From positions 1 to 42,338 of the forward strand of contig JBKHDD010000025.1 of assembly GCA_046541515.1 (NCBI GenBank): a stretch of 42,338 nucleotides of DNA, written 5' to 3'. The number at the start of each line of letters is the position of its first letter. Position 1 is the first letter of the stretch. A model generated the notes under the pieces. It worked only from the letters and a program-made list of their open reading frames with translations, was not told the origin of the DNA and searched no databases. This document shows positions 9,073-17,439 of this stretch, piece after piece. This stretch comes from CAYFVR01 sp046541515. GTDB lineage: Bacteria > Desulfobacterota > Desulfobacteria > Desulfobacterales > Desulfococcaceae. The position numbers and the translations under genes were made by a program.

Positions 9073-10434
9073 TTACTTTTTGCTCTCCGCAATCACCACC
9101 GCCTTGCCGGTCCGCACCAACTGCACCAGCGGCAGGCTGGCGGGACAGACGAAAGCGCAGGAGCCGCATTCGAAACAGGCCATGATGTTGTACTGCCTGG
9201 CCAGATCGATGTCCTTGGCCCGGGAGGCGAGCGCCAGCTTGGTCGGCACCAGGTTCATGGGACAAACGTCCACGCACCGGCCGCAACGCACGCAGTTGGT
9301 TTCCACCGCCTTGCGCACGTCTTCCTTGGTCAGGATGGTGATGCCGCTGGTCCCCTTGGTCACCGGCGTGGCCGGATCGGTGAAGGAGAAGCCCATCATG
9401 GGACCGCCGGCCACCATGCGGGCCGCGTCCTCGGTAAGGCCGCCGCAGAAGTCGATCAGCTCGCCCATGCTGACGCCCACGGGCGCCAGCAGGTTTTTGG
9501 GGGTGCGGATGCCGGCGCCGGTCACGGTGACGACCCGGTGGGTCAACGGCTTTTTCCGCACCACCGCCCGGGCGATGGCCGCCGCGGTGCCCACGTTGCT
9601 CACCGCCACGCCCACGTCCAGCGGCAGACCGCCCAACGGCACCTCCTTGCCGGTCAGCGCGAGGATGAGCTGTTTTTCGCTGCCCTGTGGATATTTGGTT
9701 TTGAGAACCGCGATGGTCACGCCGGCGCCGGCCGCCGCCTTCCGCAACCTCTCCGCGGCATGGGGCTTGTTGTCCTCGATGCCGATGATCACCTGGTCGG
9801 CGCCGGTGGCCCGTTGGGCCAAGAGCGCGCCGGTAATAACCGGATCGGGCGCGTCCATCATGACCCGATAGTCGGACGTGAGGTACGGCTCGCACTCCGC
9901 GGCGTTGATGACCACCGTGTCGATGGGCTTTTCCTCGTTGGCCGCGTACTTGACGTGGGCCGGAAAGGCCGCGCCGCCCAGCCCCACGACGCCGGCCTCC
10001 TGGATCGCCGCGACGATCTCTTCGGGGGCGTAGCCGTCCACCGCCTTTGGCCATTCGCCGCCGAAAATTTCGTCCCAGAGCGCGCTTCCCTCCAGCTGCT
10101 CGCCCTCGGCCTTGATGGGAATGGCCGAAACGTGGCGACCGTTGGCCAGGGTGGTCACGCCGGTTTTCATCACTTTGCCGGCAATGGGCGCGTGCAGACC
10201 GGCGGAAACGAAGCCGCCGGCCTCGGCGATCCGGTCGCCGAAGGCCACCATCGCCTTGGCCTTGACCACCGGCTTGCAGGGCGCGCCGACGTGTTGCAAC
10301 AGCGGAATTGTCACCCGGGCCGGCGACGGCATCACCTCGATGGCCGCCTCTTCGGAAAACGCTTTCCGCTCGGGCGGATGCACGCCGCGTGGAAAGGTGC
10401 CGCCCTTGCTGAAACCTTTGAACATGAACGCCAT
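9073..10434 (-). CDS. rnfC: Rnf complex subunit C (operon 1), NADH/FMN and 2x[4Fe-4S] subunit
   Basis: A 453-residue peripheral subunit that exchanges electrons with NAD(H). The FMN/NADH loop GLGGAAFPAHVK and the downstream NAAECEPYLTSD are intact, as in NuoF-like domains. Two [4Fe-4S] motifs are near the C-terminus: CVRCGRCVDVCPMN and CFECGSCAFVCPAS. The N-terminus MAFMFKGFSKGGTFPRGVHP is the usual RnfC opening. The start at 10434 is fixed by AAGGAG about seven bases upstream. First gene of a six-gene operon (C-D-G-E-A-B), preceded by a likely promoter. Confidence 0.96.
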   Translation of the reverse strand: MAFMFKGFSKGGTFPRGVHPPERKAFSEEAAIEVMPSPARVTIPLLQHVGAPCKPVVKAKAMVAFGDRIAEAGGFVSAGLHAPIAGKVMKTGVTTLANGRHVSAIPIKAEGEQLEGSALWDEIFGGEWPKAVDGYAPEEIVAAIQEAGVVGLGGAAFPAHVKYAANEEKPIDTVVINAAECEPYLTSDYRVMMDAPDPVITGALLAQRATGADQVIIGIEDNKPHAAERLRKAAAGAGVTIAVLKTKYPQGSEKQLILALTGKEVPLGGLPLDVGVAVSNVGTAAAIARAVVRKKPLTHRVVTVTGAGIRTPKNLLAPVGVSMGELIDFCGGLTEDAARMVAGGPMMGFSFTDPATPVTKGTSGITILTKEDVRKAVETNCVRCGRCVDVCPMNLVPTKLALASRAKDIDLARQYNIMACFECGSCAFVCPASLPLVQLVRTGKAVVIAESKK

Positions 10435-10521
10435 TTGGATCTCCTTAACCCAACTCGGCCGGGGCGCGCGGCCGCCGGCCTCCGTTCGAAAAAAAATCCC
10501 ACTGGGGGATAAGACTGTTGC

Positions 10522-10548
10522 CTTATAGAAAATGGAGTAGTATGTCAA
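10522..10548 (-). promoter_or_regulatory. Candidate sigma-70 promoter for Rnf operon 1
   Basis: On the minus strand a perfect TTGACA (10543-10548) is followed after 15 bases by TATAAG (10522-10527). The spacer is short, so strength is uncertain. It sits about 90 bases upstream of the rnfC start in an otherwise gene-free stretch of about 330 bases (10435-10764) shared with the divergent DUF2064 gene; nothing else was recognised there. Confidence 0.45.
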
Positions 10549-10764
10549 GCGGGAAAAAGGAAAAGCGACGGGAACAACCTTTTTGTCGCCTTTCGATTTC
10601 TCGCCTGTTAACATTTTAAAAATTCAAGAATTTCGGACGATCCTCTCCGCCCGACCCCGGTCCGGCGGCAGGGGAGTCGGGAGGGAAGACATCCGCGAAA
10701 CCTCCCAAAATCACGCCCGGTTGCCGGCCGCTCGGGAAATCGGGTATTTTTTTTGAGGAAAGCC

Positions 10765-11463
10765 GTGACAACCGACGCCCGATCCCGATCCGGGAACTCC
10801 GAAATCCTGGTCTTCGCCAAATCGCCCAGACGCGGCCGGGTCAAAACCCGTCTGGCCCGAACGATGGGGGAAGAGGCGGCCCTTCTTCTCTACCGGGCCT
10901 TCGTCGCCGATCTGCTCGACGCCCTTTCGGATGCCGCCGGTCGGGTGGCGATCTTCCATCATCCGGCAGACGCCGAAGCGGCCATGCGGGAGTGGCTGGG
11001 CGACCGATGGACCTATCGGCCGCAGAGGGGAGCCGACCTGGGGGACCGCATGGCAAACGCACTTGCGGATTCCTTCGCGGGGGGCGCGGACCGAGCCATG
11101 GTGGTCGGCGGCGACCTCCCCGATCTGCCGAAATCGGTGGTTTCCGCCGCCTTTCGGGGAATCGAGACCAACGGCGCGGTCCTCGGGCCGGCCCGGGACG
11201 GCGGCTACTACCTGATCGGTTTTTCCGCGTCCGCCTTTCAACCGGCGGTGTTTCGAGACATTCCCTGGGGCGCGGAATCGGTATACCGGCGAACCCTGGC
11301 CCGCATGGCCGAAAGCGGGCTCACGCCGGCCGCGCTGCCGGTCTGGAACGACGTGGACACCGAGGCGGATCTGGCGACGCTGAACGGGGACGCCGCCCCC
11401 CGCACTCGAGCCCTGCTGGCCGCGTTGAAGGGCGGGGTCGAACTCGCGGGGGAGACCGGGTAG
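10765..11463 (+). CDS. TIGR04282/DUF2064 family glycosyltransferase-like protein
   Basis: About 232 residues, a compact GT-A-like fold. The family motif ILVFAKSPRRGRVKTRLA is at the N-terminus, GGDLPDLP sits in the middle at the metal/nucleotide site, and GPARDGGYYLIGF follows. These proteins are nucleotidyl- or glycosyltransferase-like, usually of unknown substrate. The start is GTG at 10765, supported by GAGGAAA a few bases upstream; a TTG at 10753 is a weaker alternative. The gene is divergent from Rnf operon 1 and stands alone. Confidence 0.83.
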   Translation: MTTDARSRSGNSEILVFAKSPRRGRVKTRLARTMGEEAALLLYRAFVADLLDALSDAAGRVAIFHHPADAEAAMREWLGDRWTYRPQRGADLGDRMANALADSFAGGADRAMVVGGDLPDLPKSVVSAAFRGIETNGAVLGPARDGGYYLIGFSASAFQPAVFRDIPWGAESVYRRTLARMAESGLTPAALPVWNDVDTEADLATLNGDAAPRTRALLAALKGGVELAGETG

Positions 11464-11791
11464 CCTTTCCACTCCGCCGTTCGTTTGGGGCGACATGAAC
11501 GGCGAAAGGAAAAAAGAGGGGCTCGGACAGCCAGTCCGGCCCGCCCCTTTACGAACGGAAGGCCGCGAAGAATCGAAGCCCCGATTCCGCTCGCGCCGCG
11601 CCCTTCGGGGCCATTTGATCGCCGGTTGCGGATGTGATACAGGAAGGGATTCGTCGCGGGAAACCCCGGCGAACGGCGGCCCATGCCTTGGAAAAGGTCC
11701 GACCGGCCGCATTGGAAACCACGCCTTCTTTCGGGGGGGGGCGGACCGACCACGCCTTCTCCCGAAGGGCGGATCGAAAGGATACGGAATT
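11464..11791 (+). other. Gene-free stretch with terminator-like hairpin
   Basis: About 330 bases between the DUF2064 gene and the glutaredoxin. A two-part hairpin lies at 11517-11548: AGGGGC (11517-11522) pairs with GCCCCT (11543-11548), enclosing CGGAC/GTCCG. With A-rich flank on the left and TTT on the right it could terminate in either direction. A weak promoter-like pair (TTGATC at 11615, TACAGG 17 bases on) precedes the glutaredoxin. No convincing coding frame was seen. Confidence 0.4.
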
Positions 11792-12085
11792 ATGACGGAG
11801 GAAAGCAAAACGACGTCTCCGGAAGCCATCGAAGACGACGCCGATGTGCAGGTCTACTCGCTGAGCACGTGCAGCCATTGCAAGGCCACCAAGCAGCTCC
11901 TGGCCGACTGCACCGTCAAATACGATTTCGTGGACGTGGATCTCCTGGAGGGAGACGAGCGGAAGGCGATCATCGAGGATGTGAAGAAATTCAATCCCCG
12001 TTGCTCCTTTCCCACCATCATCATCGGGAACAAGGTCATCGTGGGCTACAAGGAAAAAGAGATCAAGGAGGCGCTGGGACTGTAA
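11792..12085 (+). CDS. Glutaredoxin/NrdH-like thiol-disulfide protein
   Basis: A 97-residue single-domain glutaredoxin fold. The redox motif is CSHC (Cys27, Cys30) in YSLSTCSHCKATKQLL, where classical glutaredoxins have CPYC. The cis-proline region is CSFPTIIIGNKVIVGY and the C-terminal helix ends KEIKEALGL. A short acidic extension precedes the fold. AAGGA lies nine bases before the ATG. The stop overlaps the start of the next gene (TAATG), so the two products are made together; the FTR-like partner is its probable reductant. Confidence 0.9.
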   Translation: MTEESKTTSPEAIEDDADVQVYSLSTCSHCKATKQLLADCTVKYDFVDVDLLEGDERKAIIEDVKKFNPRCSFPTIIIGNKVIVGYKEKEIKEALGL

Positions 12086-12417
12086 TGGACGCTCAAAAAC
12101 TGTACGAGACGCTCAAGCCGATCCAGGAGGCCAAGGGCTACCAGTTCAACGCCGACATGAAGCGGACCCTGGAGTTGCTGGAAGGGCTCCTTCAAAACAA
12201 GGAGCGCTACGGCTACATGGCCTGCCCCTGCCGGCTGGCCTCGGGCGACCGGGAATCCGACAAGGACATCGTCTGCCCTTGCGTCTACCGGGCGCCGGAC
12301 GTGGCCGAATACGGCAGCTGCTACTGCAATCTGTACGTGTCGGAAGAGTGGAACGAGGGAAAAATTTCCCACGAATACGTTCCCGAGCGCCGGCCGCCCG
12401 AAAAAATGTTGTTCTAA
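12085..12417 (+). CDS. Ferredoxin-thioredoxin reductase catalytic-subunit-like protein
   Basis: A 110-residue protein with the six-cysteine pattern of the FTR catalytic subunit: CPC (47-49), CPC (64-66) and CYC (79-81). In chloroplast-type FTR these ligate a [4Fe-4S] cluster beside a redox-active disulfide and pass electrons from ferredoxin to a thioredoxin. The last motif here is CYC rather than CHC, and the spacings (14 and 12 residues) differ from the plant enzyme, so it is an FTR-like variant. Its one-base overlap with the glutaredoxin suggests that glutaredoxin is the substrate. No separate variable subunit is encoded nearby. Confidence 0.85.
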   Translation: MDAQKLYETLKPIQEAKGYQFNADMKRTLELLEGLLQNKERYGYMACPCRLASGDRESDKDIVCPCVYRAPDVAEYGSCYCNLYVSEEWNEGKISHEYVPERRPPEKMLF

Positions 12418-12480
12418 TTTCAAGACCTTTTTATTTGGAGTCCATTCGGAAACTTCCCGGTCGATTTCGACGGACGGATC

Positions 12481-12510
12481 GGGGCGTACAAGGCACGCCC
12501 CCGCCCCTTT
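12481..12510 (+). terminator. Possible terminator between convergent genes
   Basis: GGGGCGT (12481-12487) pairs perfectly with ACGCCCC (12495-12501) around a 7-base loop, followed by C-rich sequence and TTT. It lies between the FTR-like gene and the convergent dehydrogenase. Confidence 0.35.
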
Positions 12511-12535
12511 GTCGTCCGAAGACAACGGGCTTGCA

Positions 12536-13462
12536 CTAGTCCGGCCGGGAAGCCTGGACGCCGCTCATTCGTTCCAGGGTCTTCATCAGGGCCTGGGTGC
12601 CCAGGCGGCCCCCGCCGCAGGCGATCACGCCCTGGTAAAGCTGGCGCACCAGGGCCAGGCCCGGCATTGCCAGATTCATCCGGGCCGCCTCCTCCAGGGC
12701 GATGCCCATGTCCTTGACGAAGTGCTCCACGAAAAAGCCGGTGTCGTATTCTCCCCGGAGGATTCGGGGGGCCAGATTGTCCAGGCTCCAGCAGGCGGCC
12801 GCCCCGCCAGTGATGCTCGACAGCATCACCTCCAGGTCCAGTCCCGCGCGGGCGCCGTAGAGCAGCGACTCGCAGACGCCGATCATGGTGCCGGCGATCA
12901 CGATCTGGTTGCACATTTTGGCGTGCTGCCCGGCCCCGGCCGGCCCTTGATGCACGATGGTCCGGCCCAGGAGTTCGAACAGGGGCATGGCGGCGGCCAC
13001 CGCCTCCGACGAGCCGCCGACCATGATGGACAACCGGGCCTCCCGCGCGCCCACGTCTCCGCCGGAAACCGGGGCGTCCAGGAAATGGAGCCCCCTTTCC
13101 CGGGCCGCCGCGTCGATCTGCCGGGCCAGATGGGGCCGGGTGGTGGTCATGTCCACCAGCAGAGTGCCCGGCGCGGCGGCGGAAAGCACGCCCTGGTCGC
13201 CGAAATAGACGGCTTCCACGTCTTCGGGAAAGCCGACCATGGTAAAGACCACGTTGGCGTTTCGGGCGGCCGCCCCGGGGGTTTCCCCCCAGGACGCGCC
13301 CCGGGAGCGCAGCGGCTCGGCCTTTTCGGGGGTGCGGTTGTACACCGTGGCGGCGTATCCCGCCGTCATGAGATGCCGGCACATCCAGCGTCCCATGACG
13401 CCGACGCCGATCCAGCCGATGGCGGTTCGGTCGGGTTGAGGGGAAGGAATGGCGTCCGTCAT
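12536..13462 (-). CDS. NAD(P)-dependent beta-hydroxyacid dehydrogenase (HIBADH family)
   Basis: A 308-residue member of the 3-hydroxyisobutyrate/tartronate-semialdehyde/succinic-semialdehyde reductase family. The N-terminal Rossmann loop is GWIGVGVMGRWM, the substrate-binding block is LDAPVSGGDVGA, and the catalytic lysine is Lys182 in GAGQHAKMCNQ. The C-terminal helical domain contains FVEHFVKDMGIALEEA. The start at 13462 is set by GGAG seven bases upstream; the frame continues further but without family similarity. The substrate cannot be told from sequence. It is divergent from serA, with about 320 bases between. Confidence 0.88.
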   Translation of the reverse strand: MTDAIPSPQPDRTAIGWIGVGVMGRWMCRHLMTAGYAATVYNRTPEKAEPLRSRGASWGETPGAAARNANVVFTMVGFPEDVEAVYFGDQGVLSAAAPGTLLVDMTTTRPHLARQIDAAARERGLHFLDAPVSGGDVGAREARLSIMVGGSSEAVAAAMPLFELLGRTIVHQGPAGAGQHAKMCNQIVIAGTMIGVCESLLYGARAGLDLEVMLSSITGGAAACWSLDNLAPRILRGEYDTGFFVEHFVKDMGIALEEAARMNLAMPGLALVRQLYQGVIACGGGRLGTQALMKTLERMSGVQASRPD

Positions 13463-13535
13463 GTCGGGCTCCAGTCTGGAAAAGGTGAAAAAGGAGGAAG
13501 GCCGCCGACGCGGCGGCGCCTTCGGGATTGTTGGG

Positions 13536-13571
13536 CGTGATCGTTGGACGTGATCGTTGGGGCGTGATCGT
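13536..13571. repeat. Three tandem CGTGATCGT repeats
   Basis: CGTGATCGT occurs at 13536-13544, 13549-13557 and 13563-13571, spaced 13 and 14 bases. They lie upstream of the minus-strand dehydrogenase and in the shared intergenic region with serA. Regular spacing could reflect a regulator site or simple local duplication. Confidence 0.5.
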
Positions 13572-13684
13572 CCGGGCGAATTCGGACCAGCGGAATCGGG
13601 CCGATGAATTCGGGCCGGGATCATGCGCGGAATCATTCAACGGAAATCCGGCGCGCCTGTCAAGGGACGGGGGCGGCGGTTGGC

Positions 13685-13722
13685 GGCGCGCCGGTTGACA
13701 CTCGGCCGGCGCGCCTTACGAT
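13685..13722 (+). promoter_or_regulatory. Candidate serA promoter overlapping a perfect 10-bp inverted repeat
   Basis: GGCGCGCCGG (13685-13694) and CCGGCGCGCC (13706-13715) form a perfect palindrome around 11 bases. The loop begins with TTGACA (13695-13700), and TACGAT (13717-13722) follows at 16 bases, giving a good -35/-10 pair with the second arm in the spacer. Another CCGGCGCGCC lies at 13648-13657. This looks like an operator over the promoter of serA, which starts about 60 bases downstream. Confidence 0.5.
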
Positions 13723-13783
13723 TTTCGACAACTTTTACCCGTAACATTTAGCCGTTGCGATGGAAAGGGTTCACGAACAAGTG

Positions 13784-15364
13784 ATGAAAGTTCTGGTCAG
13801 CGACAATCTGGGCGAAATCGGCATCCATATTTTTCAGCAGGCGGACGGCATCGAGGTGGACGTAAAAACCGGCCTTCCGCCCGAGGAACTCAAGGCGATC
13901 ATCGGAGACTACGACGCCCTGGTCATCCGCAGCGCCACCAAGGTCACGGAGGATCTGCTCTCCGCGGCGAAAAATCTGAAGGTGGTCGGCCGCGCCGGCA
14001 TCGGCCTGGACAACGTGGACATCCCCGCCGCCACCCAGCGCGGCGTGGTGGTGATGAACACCCCCACCGGAAACGTCATCACCACGGCGGAGCACGCCGT
14101 GGCCATGATGCTCTCCCTCAGCCGAAACATCCCCCGAGGCACCAGCAGCCTGAAGGCCGGCCAGTGGCAAAAGAAACAGCTCCAGGGCCGGGAGATCTAC
14201 AACAAGACCCTGGGCGTCGTCGGCTTCGGAAAAATCGGTTCCATCGTGGCGGACCGGGCCCGGGGCCTCAAAATGCGGGTGATCATCTACGATCCCCACG
14301 TCACCGCCGAGCACATCCAGAAAGCCGGCTACGAGGCGGTCGCCCTGGACGAACTGTACCAGCGGGCCGATTACATCACCGTTCACGTCCCCAAAATCAA
14401 GGAAACCGCCGGCATGATCAACGCCGAGGCCTTCGCCAAAATGAAGGACGGCGTCATGCTGATCAACTGCGCCCGGGGCGGCATCGTCAACGAGGCCGAT
14501 CTTTTCGAAGCCATGAAGTCGGGCAAGGTGGCCGGAGCCGCCCTGGACGTGTTCGAGTCCGAACCGCCCGAGAAAAGCCCGCTGTTCGAGATGGACAACT
14601 TCATCTGCACCCCCCATCTCGGGGCGTCCACCGCCGAGGCCCAGACCAACGTGGCCAAGGCCGTGGCCGAACAGATCGTCGACTACCTGACCACCGGCAC
14701 CGTGGTCAACGCGGTCAACGCGCCTTCGGTCACCGGCGAAGAGCTGGAAAAGCTCTCGCCCTACCTCAAGCTGGGGGATCGGATGGGCTGCCTCCTGGCA
14801 CAAATCTGCCGGGAACCGGTTTCATCCATCGACATCCAGTATCTGGGCGATTTCCGGGATCTGGACCTCGCCCCGGTCACCATATCGGTCATCCAGGGGC
14901 TTTTGACCCCCATGATCAAGGAGATGGTCAACTCGGTCAACGCGCCCGCCATCGCCAAGGAACGGGGCATCAAGGTCAGCGAATCCCGCAAGGCCGACGC
15001 CGAGGACTACCTCCAGCTCATCCGGGTACAGGTCAACTGCGGCGAGGGCGCCCAGGTCATCGACGGCACCGTGTTCGGCAAAAACGATCCCCGCATCGTC
15101 AAACTCAACAATTTCCGGCTGGAAATTTCGCCGGAAGGACACGCCGCCATCATTCACAACCTGGACAAGCCCGGCGCCATCGGCAGCATCGGCGCCGCCC
15201 TGGGCGACAATCAGATCAACATCAGCCAGATGCAGGTGGGCCAGGAAATCGGCGGCGACCACAACATCATTTTTCTGGTCACCGACACGCCGATCCCCGC
15301 CGCCGTGGTGGACCAGCTTCGCGCGCTGCCGCTGGTCCTTTCGGCCACGCCGCTGGAACTCTGA
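13784..15364 (+). CDS. serA: D-3-phosphoglycerate dehydrogenase, long form with ACT domain
   Basis: A 526-residue enzyme that oxidises 3-phosphoglycerate to 3-phosphohydroxypyruvate, the first step of serine synthesis. The NAD site is VGFGKIGSIVADRARG (about residues 145-160). Catalytic residues are Arg231 (NCARGG), Glu260 (DVFESEPP) and His278 (CTPHLGAS). An allosteric substrate-binding domain and a C-terminal ACT domain (HNLDKPGAIGSIGAALGDNQI) give the long serine-regulated type. ATG 13784 yields the conserved MKVLVSDNL opening; an ATG 24 bases earlier is possible. Neither has a strong Shine-Dalgarno. Confidence 0.95.
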   Translation: MKVLVSDNLGEIGIHIFQQADGIEVDVKTGLPPEELKAIIGDYDALVIRSATKVTEDLLSAAKNLKVVGRAGIGLDNVDIPAATQRGVVVMNTPTGNVITTAEHAVAMMLSLSRNIPRGTSSLKAGQWQKKQLQGREIYNKTLGVVGFGKIGSIVADRARGLKMRVIIYDPHVTAEHIQKAGYEAVALDELYQRADYITVHVPKIKETAGMINAEAFAKMKDGVMLINCARGGIVNEADLFEAMKSGKVAGAALDVFESEPPEKSPLFEMDNFICTPHLGASTAEAQTNVAKAVAEQIVDYLTTGTVVNAVNAPSVTGEELEKLSPYLKLGDRMGCLLAQICREPVSSIDIQYLGDFRDLDLAPVTISVIQGLLTPMIKEMVNSVNAPAIAKERGIKVSESRKADAEDYLQLIRVQVNCGEGAQVIDGTVFGKNDPRIVKLNNFRLEISPEGHAAIIHNLDKPGAIGSIGAALGDNQINISQMQVGQEIGGDHNIIFLVTDTPIPAAVVDQLRALPLVLSATPLEL

Positions 15365-15387
15365 TTTCGGAGATTCGTCGTCCGCAA

Positions 15388-15431
15388 CCGCGTTTCCGCC
15401 GGGCGGTCCCGCCCGGCGGAAACGCGGTCTT
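15388..15431 (+). terminator. Long perfect hairpin after serA
   Basis: A 17-bp perfect stem (15388-15404 with 15411-15427, extendable inward by two pairs) follows the serA stop by 24 bases. The tail is only TCTT, so it may be an intercistronic or RNA-stabilising hairpin as much as a strict intrinsic terminator. Confidence 0.6.
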
Positions 15432-15554
15432 CGGATGACTCGAAAGACCGGGCGAGGAACCGAAAAAAGAGAACGCGGAAACGGCGGGCACCGGCCGGAG
15501 GACGGGGGCGTCAGGCCCTTGGATTTTTCCGCATCGCCGCAAAGGAGCCGCATC

Positions 15555-15902
15555 ATGTCCGACGAAAAAACGCAGCCCAACGAAACGTCCGGGAAATCCG
15601 CCGAGCAGGCGGCCCGGGAGTATGATTCCGTGGAGCGAGGAGGGACGGGACCGCAGCTTCCCAAGATGGATTTTTCCATGTTCATCTTTTCCCTCAACTC
15701 CTCCGCCCTGGTCCATCTGGGGGTGTTGGACGATCCCAGCACCGGGCAAAAATCGCCCAACCTGCCCGCCGCCCGGCAGACCATCGACATTCTGGCCATG
15801 CTGGAGGAAAAAACCCGGGGCAATCTGACCAAGGACGAGGGGGACATGCTCAAACATATCCTTCACGACCTGCGGATCATCTACGTCAAGGAAAAACAAT
15901 AA
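15555..15902 (+). CDS. DUF1844 family small acidic protein
   Basis: A 115-residue cytoplasmic protein. The C-terminal two thirds match DUF1844: MDFSMFIFSLNSSALVHLGV, followed by LPAARQTIDILAMLEEKTRGNL and a C-terminal helix ending DLRIIYVKEK. The N-terminal 45 residues are polar and probably disordered. AAAGGAG lies seven bases before the ATG. The family is conserved in deltaproteobacteria and relatives, with no known function. The stop codon is part of the following terminator stem. Confidence 0.8.
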   Translation: MSDEKTQPNETSGKSAEQAAREYDSVERGGTGPQLPKMDFSMFIFSLNSSALVHLGVLDDPSTGQKSPNLPAARQTIDILAMLEEKTRGNLTKDEGDMLKHILHDLRIIYVKEKQ

Positions 15903-15938
15903 TCCGCCGGCCCGCCCCGAGGCCGGGCCGGCGGATTT
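15901..15938 (+). terminator. Intrinsic terminator after the DUF1844 gene
   Basis: A perfect 14-bp stem (15901-15914 with 15924-15937) around a 9-base loop, beginning at the stop codon and ending in ATTT. Confidence 0.65.
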
Positions 15939-16023
15939 CGCGGCCGAGGAATCGGTCCGGGATCCGTCCCGGCCTCGCCCGGTCTGAACCGTTTTATTCA
16001 TCCGCATTTTCCGGGAGGTATCC

Positions 16024-17439
16024 GTGCTCCAGAACCGACGGCCCCGAATGCCGCGTCTCGCGTTTGCGCTGGCGGCCCTGATCGCGACGACCGGCCCCGC
16101 CCAGGCGAAGATTGACGCCGACAGCTTTAGCGAACTGGCCAAAACCGCCAGCCCGACCGTGGTAAACATCCGCACCGAAAAAACGGTGACCGGCCGCCCG
16201 GGCTTTCGCCCTTTCGACCGCAATCCCTTTGGCCGGGAAGAGCCCCACGAATTTTTCGAACGATTCTTCGGCGGCAACCCCGAGGAGGAATTCACGGAAC
16301 GCAGTCTGGGTTCCGGATTCCTGATCGCGCCGGAGGGGTTTATCGTCACCAACAATCACGTCATCGCCGACGCCGATGAAATTCAGGTGCAGCTCAACAA
16401 CGGAGACGACCACGACGCCGAAATCGTCGGCCGGGACCCCAGCACCGATCTGGCGCTGATCCGCATCAAGTCCGGCGGAAATCATCCGTATCTGGAGCTC
16501 GGCGACTCCGACGCCCTGCGGGTGGGCCAGTGGGTCATGGCCATCGGCAATCCCTTCGGCCTGGAGCACACGGTCACCGCCGGAATCGTCAGCGCCAAGG
16601 GGCGGGTGATCGGTTCGGGACCCTACGACGATTTCATCCAGACCGACGCCTCCATCAACCCAGGCAACAGCGGCGGGCCGTTGCTGGACCTGGACGGCCG
16701 CGTGGTGGGCATCAATACGGCCATCATGGCCACCGGGCAAGGCATCGGCTTCGCCGTGCCCGTCAATCTGGCCCGGAACGTCATCGAACAGCTTCGGGAA
16801 AGCGGCGAGGTGACCCGGGGCTGGCTGGGCGTGGCCATCCAGGATCTGAGCTCGGAACTGGCCGAATACTACGGCATGGACCGCAAGGAAGGGGTTCTCG
16901 TCACCCAGACCTTTCCGGGCGATCCGGCCGACGAAGCGGGGCTGCAACCCCGGGACATCATCGTCGCCGTCAACGGCGCGCCGGTGGAAAAAACAAATGA
17001 CCTGACCCGGCTCATCGCCGACATTCCCGTGGGGGACAAAGCGCGGATCGAGTATCTGCGGGGCGGCGAACGGCGGACCGCCCGGGTGACCATCGCCCGG
17101 CGGAACGAGGAGCGGATCGCGGAAGGCCTGCGCGCGCCCGAGGAAACCGCCGACGAAACGTCCCTGGGTCTGGAAGTCGCCGAAGCGAGCGAAGAAATCG
17201 CCGACCGCTTCGATCTGCCCGCCGACGGGGGCGTGGTGGCGACGGGGGTGGATCCGGACGGCCCGGCCGGCCGCGCCGGGGTGGCCATCGGAGACCTGGT
17301 CAAGGAGGTCAACCATCGCCCCGTGAAAACGGCGGCGGAATTCCGGTCCGCCGTGGCCGACGTCCCGGAAGGGGAACCGGTTCAGCTATTTGTTCGCCGC
17401 GCCGACCGGGGCTTTCTCGTGATCAAAATCGAACGGTGA
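16024..17439 (+). CDS. Periplasmic Do/DegQ-type serine protease-chaperone
   Basis: A 471-residue HtrA-family protein. An N-terminal signal peptide (RLAFALAALIATTGPAQA) exports it. The trypsin-like catalytic triad is His112 (TNNHVIA), Asp142 (STDLALI) and Ser216 (GNSGGP). Two PDZ domains follow, the first around GWLGVAIQDLSSELAEYYG and the second around LGLEVAEASEEIADRF. It degrades or refolds misfolded envelope proteins. The start is GTG, with GGGAGG five bases upstream. The last codons overlap ispE as GTGA, so the two are cotranscribed. Confidence 0.94.
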   Translation: MLQNRRPRMPRLAFALAALIATTGPAQAKIDADSFSELAKTASPTVVNIRTEKTVTGRPGFRPFDRNPFGREEPHEFFERFFGGNPEEEFTERSLGSGFLIAPEGFIVTNNHVIADADEIQVQLNNGDDHDAEIVGRDPSTDLALIRIKSGGNHPYLELGDSDALRVGQWVMAIGNPFGLEHTVTAGIVSAKGRVIGSGPYDDFIQTDASINPGNSGGPLLDLDGRVVGINTAIMATGQGIGFAVPVNLARNVIEQLRESGEVTRGWLGVAIQDLSSELAEYYGMDRKEGVLVTQTFPGDPADEAGLQPRDIIVAVNGAPVEKTNDLTRLIADIPVGDKARIEYLRGGERRTARVTIARRNEERIAEGLRAPEETADETSLGLEVAEASEEIADRFDLPADGGVVATGVDPDGPAGRAGVAIGDLVKEVNHRPVKTAAEFRSAVADVPEGEPVQLFVRRADRGFLVIKIER

